From Armatimonadota bacterium (GTDB taxonomy: Bacteria > Armatimonadota > Fimbriimonadia > Fimbriimonadales > Fimbriimonadaceae): a stretch of DNA of 64,000 bases. Each line of letters begins with the position of its first letter. The stretch's first letter is position 1. The stretch covers positions 1 through 64,000 of the forward strand of contig JAIUNY010000009.1 in NCBI GenBank assembly GCA_020161505.1. Direction: 5' to 3'. The notes beneath the pieces are model-generated. The model saw only the letters and a list, made by a program, of their open reading frames with translations. It made no database searches and was not told the origin of the DNA. Below are positions 24,079 to 31,568 of this stretch, piece by piece. Position numbers and translations under genes: made by a program.

Positions 24079-24118
24079 TGTTATACTTGAGAAACGGTTC
24101 GCGAAACGTTTCGCGAAC
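24079..24118 (+). promoter_or_regulatory. lacI-type operator and extended -10 promoter
   Basis: TGTTATACT at 24079-24087 is a good extended -10 box. Starting ten bases later, 24097-24118 is a perfect 22-bp palindrome with centre GAAACGTTTC, the classic core bound by LacI/GalR-type repressors through a central CpG. The operator lies over the predicted transcription start. The regulator encoded 31 bases downstream therefore almost certainly represses its own operon. Confidence 0.85.
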
Positions 24119-24148
24119 ACGTTCGGAAGACGAGGCTCAAAGACGAGC

Positions 24149-25174
24149 ATGGCAACAATCAAGGACATCGCAAAAAGGCTGAACATCTCGGTTTCCACCG
24201 TGAGCTACGCGCTGAATGGTGGCCCGCGAAGTGTTCCGGAACACATCAAAGAGCAGGTGTGGGCCGTCGCCCAGGAGCTCGATTACCGCCCCAACCGTGT
24301 CGCTCGCCAACTGGTGACGCGATCCAGCGACACCATCGGGATCGTCCCCGACCATCCGTCCGAAGACGCGATGCTCGGCCCGTATCTCCAACAGATCTTC
24401 AACGCCGTTCTCAACGTCGCCGAGCGACGAACCCAGGACGTGCTCTTCCTCTCCAGCCACTCAGGTAGCGATCCCAACACGTATCTCAACACGTTGCTGG
24501 ATGGTCGTGTCGACGGCGTGATCCTGATTGCAGACAACCGATCCAAGCTCCGCGAGCTCCTGGTCAGCCGCAAGTTTCCTCACGTGATGATCAGCGCTCC
24601 CAACGATGGAGAATCCCCCACGTTTGGAGTCAACAACATCTCTGGGATGATCATGCTCGTCGATCACCTCGCCGAACTGGGTCACAAGAAGATTGGCTAC
24701 CTGCGAGGACTCAGCCGACAGCCAGACTCCCAATTCCGGGAAGCGGCTCTGCTCGAACGAGCCGCCCATTACGGCATGGAAATCCGGCCGGAATGGGTCC
24801 GAGATGGCGATTTTTATTCCGAAACCAGCCACCGAGTTGGCCTCGAAATTCTCGACCAGCGCGATCTCCCGACGGCGATGATTTGTTTCAACGATGAATC
24901 GGCCGTCGGCTTTATGAACGCCTGTCGAGATCGGGGACTCAAGATCCCCGAGGATATGAGCGTCGTCGGTTTCGACAACGTCCCGTGGATCGGTTACATC
25001 ACCCCGAAACTCACGACCGTCCGGCAGCCAACCGGCGAGATCGCCCACGCCGCCGCCGCTGCCTTGCTCGAACTCGTTGCAGGCAACCCCGTCACCAGTC
25101 AGCTTTTTGAACCGGAACTCATAGTCCGAGATTCCACATCACGTCCGAAGGAGGACAAATTCCCTCATGCGTAA
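24149..25174 (+). CDS. LacI/GalR-family transcriptional regulator
   Basis: A 341-residue protein. The N-terminal LacI helix-turn-helix (M-A-T-I-K-D-I-A-K-R-L-N-I-S-V-S-T-V-S-Y-A-L-N) is followed by the hinge helix (Y-R-P-N-R-V-A-R-Q-L) and a periplasmic-binding-protein-like sensor domain that ends with V-V-G-F-D-N-V-P-W and L-T-T-V-R-Q-P. The ligand is probably a sugar but is not readable. The palindromic operator upstream implies autoregulation. It is cotranscribed with a pseudopilin gene whose ATG lies eight bases inside its 3' end, so the sugar-like signal may control surface pilin production. Confidence 0.93.
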   Translation: MATIKDIAKRLNISVSTVSYALNGGPRSVPEHIKEQVWAVAQELDYRPNRVARQLVTRSSDTIGIVPDHPSEDAMLGPYLQQIFNAVLNVAERRTQDVLFLSSHSGSDPNTYLNTLLDGRVDGVILIADNRSKLRELLVSRKFPHVMISAPNDGESPTFGVNNISGMIMLVDHLAELGHKKIGYLRGLSRQPDSQFREAALLERAAHYGMEIRPEWVRDGDFYSETSHRVGLEILDQRDLPTAMICFNDESAVGFMNACRDRGLKIPEDMSVVGFDNVPWIGYITPKLTTVRQPTGEIAHAAAAALLELVAGNPVTSQLFEPELIVRDSTSRPKEDKFPHA

Positions 25175-26024
25175 AAATAATGCATTCACTCTCATCGAAC
25201 TGCTCGTCGTGATCGCGATCATCGCGATCCTGGCGGCCATTCTCTTCCCTGTGTTCGCTCAAGCCAAGGCCGCAGCAAAGAACATCAAGACCGTCAGCAA
25301 CATGAAGCAAATTGGTACCTCTCAGCAGCTGTACCTGGCCGACTACGATGACGTGTATCAACAAGCTGGCACCATGAACGGAAACGGCGCCTCCTGGGGC
25401 ACCGGAGCCTGCAACGCGCAGCAAGGATGCCCGAGCTGGGACAGCCTGCTGATGCCGTACATGAAGTCCTTCGAGATGTTCTCCAGCGACTTCGACCGCG
25501 CTCCGCGAACCCTGAGCCCCTGGGGCCAGCACAAGCGCAGCTTCCGAGCTGCCGCCAACGTGATCAACGGTTGGGCTGGCGTCAACACTTGGGATGGTGG
25601 CGACTACGGTTTCACTCCGCTGAACGCAACGGCTGTTCCCGCAGTCGCGTCCACGATTCTGTTTACCGAGCAACGAAATGCTGCTTCCGTGAGCTGCACG
25701 TGGTGGGCCGGTGCTGCATTCTTCGAGTGCGGTGTCTGGAATGCCCGATCGTCCAACACTCTGGCAAACGACGATCCGATCGCCGTTGGTAGCTCGACCG
25801 GACTCGAAGCCTACGCAAGTGGCATCGACTTTGGCAGCCGAAACCGAGCCAACTACGTCTTCGCCGACACCCACACGAAGAGCCACGCGAAGGGCTACAT
25901 CTTCCCGGGTTATGAGCAACGACGTGCCGCCGGTCAACCGATCGACACGACCCTCAAGGGTGTTTGTCTGGACGCAGGTCCGTTTGGTCGCAGCGCGACC
26001 GACTGCCCGCTGCCTCCGCAGTAA
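25167..26024 (+). CDS. type II/IV pseudopilin-like protein (prepilin signal, DUF1559-like)
   Basis: A 285-residue protein with a class III prepilin N-terminus: M-R-K-N-N-A, then F-T-L-I-E-L-L-V-V-I-A-I-I-A-I-L-A-A-I-L. The residue before the cleavage site is Ala instead of the usual Gly. The helix is followed by F-P-V-F-A-Q-A-K, a signature very common in Armatimonadota, and the C-terminal part has F-A-D-T-H-T-K-S-H, as in DUF1559-type secreted pilin-like proteins. Only one such gene is in this operon. It overlaps lacI by eight bases with GGAGG upstream, so translation is coupled. Probably surface-exposed. Confidence 0.85.
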   Translation: MRKNNAFTLIELLVVIAIIAILAAILFPVFAQAKAAAKNIKTVSNMKQIGTSQQLYLADYDDVYQQAGTMNGNGASWGTGACNAQQGCPSWDSLLMPYMKSFEMFSSDFDRAPRTLSPWGQHKRSFRAAANVINGWAGVNTWDGGDYGFTPLNATAVPAVASTILFTEQRNAASVSCTWWAGAAFFECGVWNARSSNTLANDDPIAVGSSTGLEAYASGIDFGSRNRANYVFADTHTKSHAKGYIFPGYEQRRAAGQPIDTTLKGVCLDAGPFGRSATDCPLPPQ

Positions 26025-26092
26025 GAACCCTTTGAATTCCGGTGGTGGGGGTTTGCACGTCCCTCGCCACCGGATTTCTGTCTGAAAGAACT

Positions 26093-26419
26093 ATGAAGAA
26101 ACCGCTCCCGCTCCCCGCCATCATCGGCATTGTTGCCGTCGTGTTGGCTATCGGCATTTTCGTTTTGATGCAGGCAGGTGCCCAAGGGCCTGACTTTAAG
26201 GCACCGCCAGTCACGGGCAAAACTCCCCAACATATCCTTGATCAAATGTCGCCGGAGCAGCGAAAGAAGATCGAAGAAGAGGAGGCACGGCTGGGGCTCA
26301 CCGACGCACCGGAAGGCAAGCCGGTTGCTGGCGTTCCCGGAGCGCCCGTCCTCGATGAGGCTGCCCAGCAAAAGCAGCAGTCTCAACAGCCTTCGCAGAA
26401 TCCGTACAGCGGAAAGTAA
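26093..26419 (+). CDS. small single-span membrane protein after the pseudopilin
   Basis: A 108-residue protein: M-K-K-P-L-P, then one membrane helix (A-I-I-G-I-V-A-V-V-L-A-I-G-I-F-V-L), then a charged and Gln/Pro-rich tail (Q-Q-K-Q-Q-S-Q-Q-P-S-Q) predicted outside. The topology is the signal-anchor type. It follows the pseudopilin by 68 bases and is followed by a terminator, so it is the third gene of the lacI operon. Function unknown. ATG 26093 was preferred because the frame upstream of it is not protein-like. Confidence 0.7.
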   Translation: MKKPLPLPAIIGIVAVVLAIGIFVLMQAGAQGPDFKAPPVTGKTPQHILDQMSPEQRKKIEEEEARLGLTDAPEGKPVAGVPGAPVLDEAAQQKQQSQQPSQNPYSGK

Positions 26420-26434
26420 GCCGACAGTCACGCC

Positions 26435-26457
26435 CATTCGAGACTGAGTCTCGAATG
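26435..26457. repeat. perfect hairpin after the small membrane gene
   Basis: Ten-bp arms (CATTCGAGAC and its complement) with a TGA loop, 16 bases after the stop. There is no T-run, so it may protect the mRNA 3' end. A true terminator follows at 26484. Confidence 0.6.
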
Positions 26458-26483
26458 AGTGTGAAGGCTTGTTTGAACCTTTG

Positions 26484-26520
26484 CCGAGCGACGCCGATGG
26501 GTGTCGCTCGGTATCTTTTT
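26484..26520 (+). terminator. intrinsic terminator of the lacI-pseudopilin operon
   Basis: Stem CCGAGCGAC (26484-26492) with GTCGCTCGG (26503-26511), a ten-base loop, then TATCTTTTT. It lies between convergent genes and acts in the plus direction. Confidence 0.88.
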
Positions 26521-26554
26521 GTGAGCTGCCGGGCCCGGTTCGGGAGCGAGCGCG

Positions 26555-27523
26555 CTACGCCCCGAAGAACATCTGCGAGAGGGTGAAGTAGAGCGGAATC
26601 CCGATGCTGAGATTGAAGGGGAAGGTGATCCCGACCGCAGCCGTCAGGTAGAGACTCGGATTTGCCTCGGGCAAAGCCACTCGCACCGCCGCAGGAGCCG
26701 CGATGTAGCTCGCGCTCGCGCTGAGCACGCCAAGAACGGTTGATCCGCCGAGCCCCAGCCCGCACAGGTTCCCGACAAACACTCCCAGAGCCCCCAGCGC
26801 AAGCGGAGCCCCGATCCCGAGGCCCACAATGAAGAGGCCCACCTTCTTGACCTCGCTGAGCCGAGCCACCGCGAGCAAGCCCATGTCGAGCATGAACAGA
26901 CACAGCGCGCCTTGGAAAGGCTCCTTGAAGAACGGCTCCACGCTCTTGTAGCCCGCTTCCCCGGTGAGGGCACCAATCGCCATCCCGCCCGCGAGGAGCA
27001 GAATCGACTTGCCGGTCACGATCTCCCGCAGGGCTTCGCCAAGATGGCCTTCCTCGGTGCTCGCGCGGCGGACCAGGAGCAGAGCGATGACGATCCCCGG
27101 GATCTCCATGACGGCCACCAGGGCTGGGCTGAACAACGGGTACTCCACCTTGATCGCAGAGAGGAAGGTGAGGCAGGCGATGAACGTCACCGCCGAAACC
27201 GATCCATAGTGGGCGGCAAGCGCGGCCGAGTTCGCCGAATCCAGCTTGCCCACCCGGCGGCACACGTTGTAAATCAGCACGGGGATCGCGCTGCCTAAGA
27301 TGATCGTGCCGAGGATCGGGAGGGCAATCTCGTTCGGGCTGACCTGGCTCAGGGCGACGCCTCCTTTCAGACCCACGGCAAGGAGCAGGTAGATCGAAAG
27401 CGCGTTGTAGACCCCGTTCGGCAGCTTCAGGTCGCTGCGGAAGAACTGGGCGAGGGCTCCGAGAACGAAGCAGAGCACCATCGGGCTCACCAAGTTCAGT
27501 CGCACCAGCTCCAGCGGATTCAT
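26555..27523 (-). CDS. SbtA-family sodium-dependent bicarbonate permease
   Basis: A protein of about 322 residues with ten membrane helices, in two inverted halves as in SbtA. Typical segments are F-V-L-G-A-L-A-Q-F-F-R-S-D-L-K-L-P, Y-L-L-L-A-V-G-L-K-G-G, A-A-H-Y-G-S-V-S-A-V-T-F, M-L-D-M-G-L-L-A and S-A-S-A-S-Y-I-A-A-P-A-A. The A-H-Y-G-S-V-S and A-S-Y-I-A-A-P-A motifs are where SbtA binds bicarbonate and sodium. ATG 27523 is preferred to an upstream TTG. A carbonic anhydrase gene is in the same region. The SbtB regulator is not in the window. Confidence 0.87.
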   Translation of the reverse strand: MNPLELVRLNLVSPMVLCFVLGALAQFFRSDLKLPNGVYNALSIYLLLAVGLKGGVALSQVSPNEIALPILGTIILGSAIPVLIYNVCRRVGKLDSANSAALAAHYGSVSAVTFIACLTFLSAIKVEYPLFSPALVAVMEIPGIVIALLLVRRASTEEGHLGEALREIVTGKSILLLAGGMAIGALTGEAGYKSVEPFFKEPFQGALCLFMLDMGLLAVARLSEVKKVGLFIVGLGIGAPLALGALGVFVGNLCGLGLGGSTVLGVLSASASYIAAPAAVRVALPEANPSLYLTAAVGITFPFNLSIGIPLYFTLSQMFFGA

Positions 27524-27608
27524 TCCCCCGTAACTTACCCCAGGGGACAAAAATCCGCTTGACTCAGCAAGGTGCGATGTTGCTCTTTGAGTCAGTAAAC
27601 TGGATCGT

Positions 27609-27929
27609 ATGGGAGAAAAACGGGAACTGGGTCAGGTTCGCTCGTCCGGCTGGTTGCCTGGACTGATCTTGAGCGCTGTATTTCTGGTGCTCGGGCTTGC
27701 GTTTGGGGCGGCCCTTCTTTGGCTCGGGGTGCCCGTTCGCTCCTTGATCCCTCTCTCTGTGATTCCCCCGTTGATTGCCTCGTTGATGCTCTTCATCAAT
27801 CGGCGCATTCTTCCTTCTGGGGACCTCGATAAGGTGGGGCCAGCGGTTCTCATCCCCTATTTGCTTCTTGTCTCGAGCTGGGCCGGATGCATCGGGGGTT
27901 ACTTCGGGCTGGCCGAGGTGCTGGGATGA
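27609..27929 (+). CDS. small membrane protein, three or four helices
   Basis: A 106-residue hydrophobic protein with helices at about residues 14-39, 43-62 and 80-104 and a basic N-terminus. No family recognised. TAAACT lies seven bases before the ATG, so the message is probably leaderless. The stop overlaps the next start (ATGA), so both small proteins are made together and may form one complex. The neighbours (SbtA permease, FtsK) do not suggest a role. Confidence 0.65.
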   Translation: MGEKRELGQVRSSGWLPGLILSAVFLVLGLAFGAALLWLGVPVRSLIPLSVIPPLIASLMLFINRRILPSGDLDKVGPAVLIPYLLLVSSWAGCIGGYFGLAEVLG

Positions 27930-28204
27930 GTACCGCCCCCAGATCTTCCCCGCTGGTCGGTCATTTTGCGTCTTGGCTGTTCGGACTAGGGTGTGGTGCG
28001 TCTCTCGCACAACTCCCGGTCTCGGATACTCAGGTTCGATTCATTGCGTTGACGGTGCCCTTAGCTATGGTGGTTCTCGCATGCATCCCCTTCTTCACTA
28101 GGGATCGGACGGCTCGGTTGACTCTGTTTGTAACGGCGATGACCTGGATCCTCGGGGTTTTCATCGGGCATCTTGCTGGACACGCTCTCGCGCGAGCGGG
28201 ATAG
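27926..28204 (+). CDS. small membrane protein coupled to the previous gene
   Basis: A 92-residue protein starting at ATG 27926 inside the previous stop. Three probable membrane helices: G-H-F-A-S-W-L-F-G-L-G-C-G-A-S-L, F-I-A-L-T-V-P-L-A-M-V-V-L-A-C-I and L-F-V-T-A-M-T-W-I-L-G-V-F-I-G-H-L. No family recognised. A longer frame reading back to 27887 lies inside the neighbour and is unlikely to be used. Confidence 0.6.
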   Translation: MSTAPRSSPLVGHFASWLFGLGCGASLAQLPVSDTQVRFIALTVPLAMVVLACIPFFTRDRTARLTLFVTAMTWILGVFIGHLAGHALARAG

Positions 28205-28266
28205 TTCCTGGCAATCTTTCAACCGTCTGGGTGAAAGGCACTCACAAGTTGCAAGGATAAGGGCCC

Positions 28267-30537
28267 TCAATCGTCATCCAGATACGCACCGTCGGGCATG
28301 GGGGTGTCGTATTGGGTGTTGCCGAGGAGACTCTCCGCCGCCATGGGATCCACCAGAATCTCGCGCGGCCGTGGGCCGTCGCGCGGGCCGACGACGCCTC
28401 GTTCTTCCATCATGTCCAGCAACCGCGACGCCCGCTGGAACCCGATCGAGAACCGTCGCTGGAGCATCGAAGTCGAAGCAGACCCCTTCTCCACGACAAA
28501 CCGGACCGCATCTGCCCACAGCTCGTCGCTCTCGCCCGAATCGCGCATCTGCGATTCCTTGTCCTGAATCGCGACCTCCACCGGATTAATGAGATAGCTT
28601 GGCTTTTCTTGCTCGCGCCAGAAATTGCAGACCTGCTCGATCTCCTTTTCGCTGACGTAGCAGCCCTGAATCCGCACCGGCTTGTTGGCGTCAATTGGCA
28701 TGAAGAGCATGTCGCCCTTGCCGATCAGATCCTCCGCGCCGACGCCGTCGATGATCGTGCGGCTATCAATCCCGCTCGAAACCGCGAAGGCAATCCGGCT
28801 GGAAATGTTGTTCTTGATCGTTCCGGTGATGACATCCACGCTGGGGCGCTGGGTAGCAATAACGAGGTGAATCCCCGTCGCCCGGGCCAGCTGCGCGAGG
28901 CGGCAGATGCTGGTTTCCACTTCGTTCCGGCACTGAATCATCAGGTCGGCGAGCTCATCGACGATGACCACGATGTAGGGAAGTCGCTCCTGGAAATTCG
29001 CCTTCGCGTTCCAGCCGTCGATGTTCCGCACGCTGGCTTCGCTGAACATATCGTACCGACGATCCATCTCGCGCACCACCGCGCGCAGAACCCCCGCCGC
29101 TTCCTTGACATCCTTCACCACGGGGCAGAGAAGGTGGGGCAGCCGCTCAAACAGCGTGAGTTCCACCCGCTTCGGGTCAATCATCACAAGGCGAAGATCT
29201 TTGGGGGTCAGGCGCAGGATCAGGCTCATGATGAGCGTGGCCAGACAAATCGACTTGCCCGAGTTCGTGGCCCCTCCGACCAAAAGGTGGGGCATCCGGG
29301 TGAGATCGGTGTAGGTCGCCACTCCCGCGACGTCCTTGCCGAGGGCAATGGTGAGCTTGTTTTGCGCGTCGTGGAATTCCAGGCTGTCCACCATCTCTCG
29401 TAGGGTCACCATTTGGCGCTGAGCGGTGGGGATTTCGATGCCGATCGCGCTCTTGCCCGGGATCGGAGCTTCTACCCGGACATGGCTGGCGGCGAGGCTC
29501 AGCGCGATGTTGTCGGCCAGATTCGTGATCCGGCTGACCCGAATCCCTGCGCCGAGTTGGATCTCGTATCGCGTGATCGTCGGGCCATTGGCGACTTCGA
29601 CCACATTCGATTCGATGTTGAACTGCTCCAGCGTTTCCTCAAGAATCTCGATGTTCTTCTGGACTTCTTTCGGATCGCGCTTCTTACGCTCGGGAGGATC
29701 GGCGAGCAGGTTCAGTGGAGGCAGAACGTAGCCGTCTTTGGGCTCGTTGCTCTTGCTGTCCAGGGTGATCTCGCTCTTGCTCGGCCCGCCCGTGATCACG
29801 GCGCGCGGCTTGGGCTTGGCGGCTTCGTCTTCCCGATCCGCCGAGGCTTCGAGCATCTTCATCGTCGCTTCGCGACGAGCGGCTCGGGCGTCTTCTTTGG
29901 TCAGGACCTCGGCGCGAGCCGGAAGCTCCTCATCGGATTCCGTGAGAACCTTTCGGGCTTTGGCGGTAACGGTTTTGACGCCTTCCTCCTCGCGCCGACC
30001 AGGAACCATCTTGACGAGCAGTTCGCGGATCGGCTGGTCAAAACACAGAACTGCACCCGTGAACACGAGAGCGAAGATCGCAACGCCTTTGGCTCCGCCG
30101 AGGAGCCCGCTCAAAGCCCATCCGATCAGGGCGCCCAGATAGCCACCGCTCGACTGCATGGCGGTGTCGATGAAGTAGTCGCCCGTGGCATCCGGCCGAG
30201 CGATCCCGGCGATGACTCCGGCGAACATCAGGAGCCCGCCCCAGGTTACCCGGGTGAGCTGAAATCGCGCGTTCCCGAAGATGAGAGCAAGGCCAGAGAC
30301 GAACAAGACCAGGGGAATCACCCACGCCCCTTGACCGACCATCAAGCGGAAAAATCCGGCCAGGGAATCGCCGAGGAGGCCGCCATTATTCATCGCGAGG
30401 GCAATCAGCAACACCGCCGAGAGGGCCACCAGGCCAATACCGATGAGGTCAGCGCGGCGGTTGAAGTCGTCCGTGCGGGAGGAGGTTTGGCGTCTTGCCA
30501 TGGTCGTTCGTTGAGCTGTCCGCCCGTCCGTGGGCAT
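28267..30537 (-). CDS. ftsK: DNA translocase FtsK/SpoIIIE
   Basis: A 756-residue protein: four N-terminal membrane helices (residues 30-170), a short charged linker, then the RecA-like motor. Walker A is V-G-G-A-T-N-S-G-K-S, Walker B is Y-I-V-V-I-V-D-E-L-A-D-L-M, and the C-terminal gamma winged helix (F-S-I-G-F-Q-R-A-S-R-L-L-D-M-M-E) reads KOPS/SRS polarity sites. It pumps chromosomal DNA through the division septum. The linker is far shorter than in E. coli. TATACT stands six bases before ATG 30537, so the message is probably leaderless. An internal start at 30501 is the alternative. Confidence 0.95.
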   Translation of the reverse strand: MPTDGRTAQRTTMARRQTSSRTDDFNRRADLIGIGLVALSAVLLIALAMNNGGLLGDSLAGFFRLMVGQGAWVIPLVLFVSGLALIFGNARFQLTRVTWGGLLMFAGVIAGIARPDATGDYFIDTAMQSSGGYLGALIGWALSGLLGGAKGVAIFALVFTGAVLCFDQPIRELLVKMVPGRREEEGVKTVTAKARKVLTESDEELPARAEVLTKEDARAARREATMKMLEASADREDEAAKPKPRAVITGGPSKSEITLDSKSNEPKDGYVLPPLNLLADPPERKKRDPKEVQKNIEILEETLEQFNIESNVVEVANGPTITRYEIQLGAGIRVSRITNLADNIALSLAASHVRVEAPIPGKSAIGIEIPTAQRQMVTLREMVDSLEFHDAQNKLTIALGKDVAGVATYTDLTRMPHLLVGGATNSGKSICLATLIMSLILRLTPKDLRLVMIDPKRVELTLFERLPHLLCPVVKDVKEAAGVLRAVVREMDRRYDMFSEASVRNIDGWNAKANFQERLPYIVVIVDELADLMIQCRNEVETSICRLAQLARATGIHLVIATQRPSVDVITGTIKNNISSRIAFAVSSGIDSRTIIDGVGAEDLIGKGDMLFMPIDANKPVRIQGCYVSEKEIEQVCNFWREQEKPSYLINPVEVAIQDKESQMRDSGESDELWADAVRFVVEKGSASTSMLQRRFSIGFQRASRLLDMMEERGVVGPRDGPRPREILVDPMAAESLLGNTQYDTPMPDGAYLDDD

Positions 30538-30543
30538 GCGTCT

Positions 30544-30573
30544 AGTATAGCACCTGCTTTAGGTTCGCGTGAA
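30544..30573 (-). promoter_or_regulatory. ftsK promoter
   Basis: On the minus strand TTCACG (30568-30573), 18 bases, TATACT (30544-30549), then AGACGC and the ftsK ATG. The box-to-start distance predicts transcription starting at or very near the start codon. Confidence 0.65.
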
Positions 30574-30594
30574 TCTGGCCGTGGGGGTGGGCTT

Positions 30595-30642
30595 CTATTC
30601 GCACTGGTCGAGTAATCCGACGGCTGCTATGCACATCGACGA
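30595..30642 (-). pseudogene. displaced, diverged copy of the rodA 3' end
   Basis: Read leftward this segment encodes M-C-I-A-A-V-G-L-L-D-Q-C-E-stop, the same as the last residues of RodA (M-C-M-A-A-V-G-L-L-D-Q-C-E-stop at 31569). The 48 bases match the real gene at 41 positions, and most differences are at synonymous third positions. No further upstream rodA sequence is attached. Module B lies between this fragment and the intact rodA, so it may mark an insertion into the rodA 3' end or a decayed second rodA. Confidence 0.75.
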
Positions 30643-30789
30643 GTCCTGAGCTTTACCGATTCGGAGTAGAGCCCCTCTTCCCCATAGAAGCGGAGGTAAC
30701 TATGTTCGAGTGTGTTGTTTTTGACCAGTGTGCAATGAGGCTCTGCAAACTCTTCCGAGAGCTCAAAACATCTACTTTTGTCCGTTCGT

Positions 30790-31128
30790 TCAGCGGATCT
30801 TGCGTTTCGAGTGGGGGCCCTCGACTAAGTAAACCTGACCAGGTTTGAATTCGCCGAGTCGGGCTTCCACTATTGGAACGCAGGCCGATTGGTTGGCGAG
30901 AATGTTGGGATGGATGTCAAGGGCAAAGCTTCTTCCCTTCATGCTTTGTTGGTAGGGCATGTTCTTGTCGGCTGTAATGAACAACTCGAAGCCTGCCTCT
31001 TGCGCTTTGCCCAGCAACTCACCGTTTTTGGTGCCTTGCCAGCCCATTGTTTTGACATGATAAACGTCATGGGAGGGCATGAATTCTGGGAGTTCTTCGT
31101 CAGTGTTTTCGTCAACCAGAATCTTCAT
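30790..31128 (-). CDS. DUF5615 PIN-like toxin, module B
   Basis: A 112-residue protein of the DUF5615 PIN-like family: M-K-I-L-V-D-E-N-T-D at the start, G-W-Q-G-T-K-N-G-E-L-L-G-K-A and I-T-A-D-K-N-M-P-Y-Q-Q-S. Closest to module A within this window. ATG 31128 overlaps the antitoxin stop as ATGA. It is probably an RNase-type toxin. Base composition is somewhat AT-richer than ftsK and rodA on either side, in line with the idea that the module was inserted. Confidence 0.8.
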   Translation of the reverse strand: MKILVDENTDEELPEFMPSHDVYHVKTMGWQGTKNGELLGKAQEAGFELFITADKNMPYQQSMKGRSFALDIHPNILANQSACVPIVEARLGEFKPGQVYLVEGPHSKRKIR

Positions 31129-31367
31129 GAAGCGTATTCAAGCCCAATGGTCTTACGGCTTTCATGGCCAAGCCACTCCAACACGGCGGTGGCCTGTTCT
31201 CTTTGCACGCTGGAATATCCTCTGAGAAACTGATCAAGTGAGAATCCAGCCTCGACGTGGTCAAGGAAAGTTGCGACCAGAACGCGTGTCCCGATGAAGC
31301 ATGGCGTACCCCCTAGGATTTCGGGATCCATGGCGATGACACTTTGCAGTTCTTTGGGGATTGTCAC
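31125..31367 (-). CDS. DUF433 antitoxin, module B
   Basis: An 80-residue DUF433 protein starting at GTG 31367 (V-T-I-P-K-E-L-Q-S-V), which lines up exactly with the M-T-I-P-K-E-L-D-G-V start of module A. Later segments are D-P-E-I-L-G-G-T-P-C-F-I-G-T-R-V and L-D-H-V-E-A-G-F-S-L. TATAAT at 31389-31394 is a consensus -10 box, giving a leader of only about 14 bases. A TTG start seven codons upstream is possible. It should bind its toxin and repress its own promoter. Confidence 0.8.
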   Translation of the reverse strand: MTIPKELQSVIAMDPEILGGTPCFIGTRVLVATFLDHVEAGFSLDQFLRGYSSVQREQATAVLEWLGHESRKTIGLEYAS

Positions 31368-31394
31368 AGGTCGGCCTCTTCTGGACAAATTATA

Positions 31395-31568
31395 CGCTGG
31401 AAATGCAAGAACCGCCTCTCATTTGAACCTGCCCTCACTTTCCGTTTCCCACGTTACCTCCTACCATGTTCAAGGGGGTAGCGGGGAATTCGCTTGATCT
31501 CTGCGCAAACCGTTCTTGCGTGTGCATGGAAGCAGAGACCTGGTTCAACCTATCGAGATTCCGGGAAG
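31395..31568. other. spacer between module B and rodA
   Basis: No gene was seen. It holds the module B promoter at its left end. It is the left boundary of intact rodA and does not resemble the DNA next to the displaced rodA fragment at 30595-30642. Confidence 0.5.

Noticed and set aside
28312-30615. Long plus-strand open frames opposite ftsK
   Set aside because: FtsK Walker and gamma-domain motifs are clear on the minus strand, and the plus-strand translations show no domains and skewed composition.
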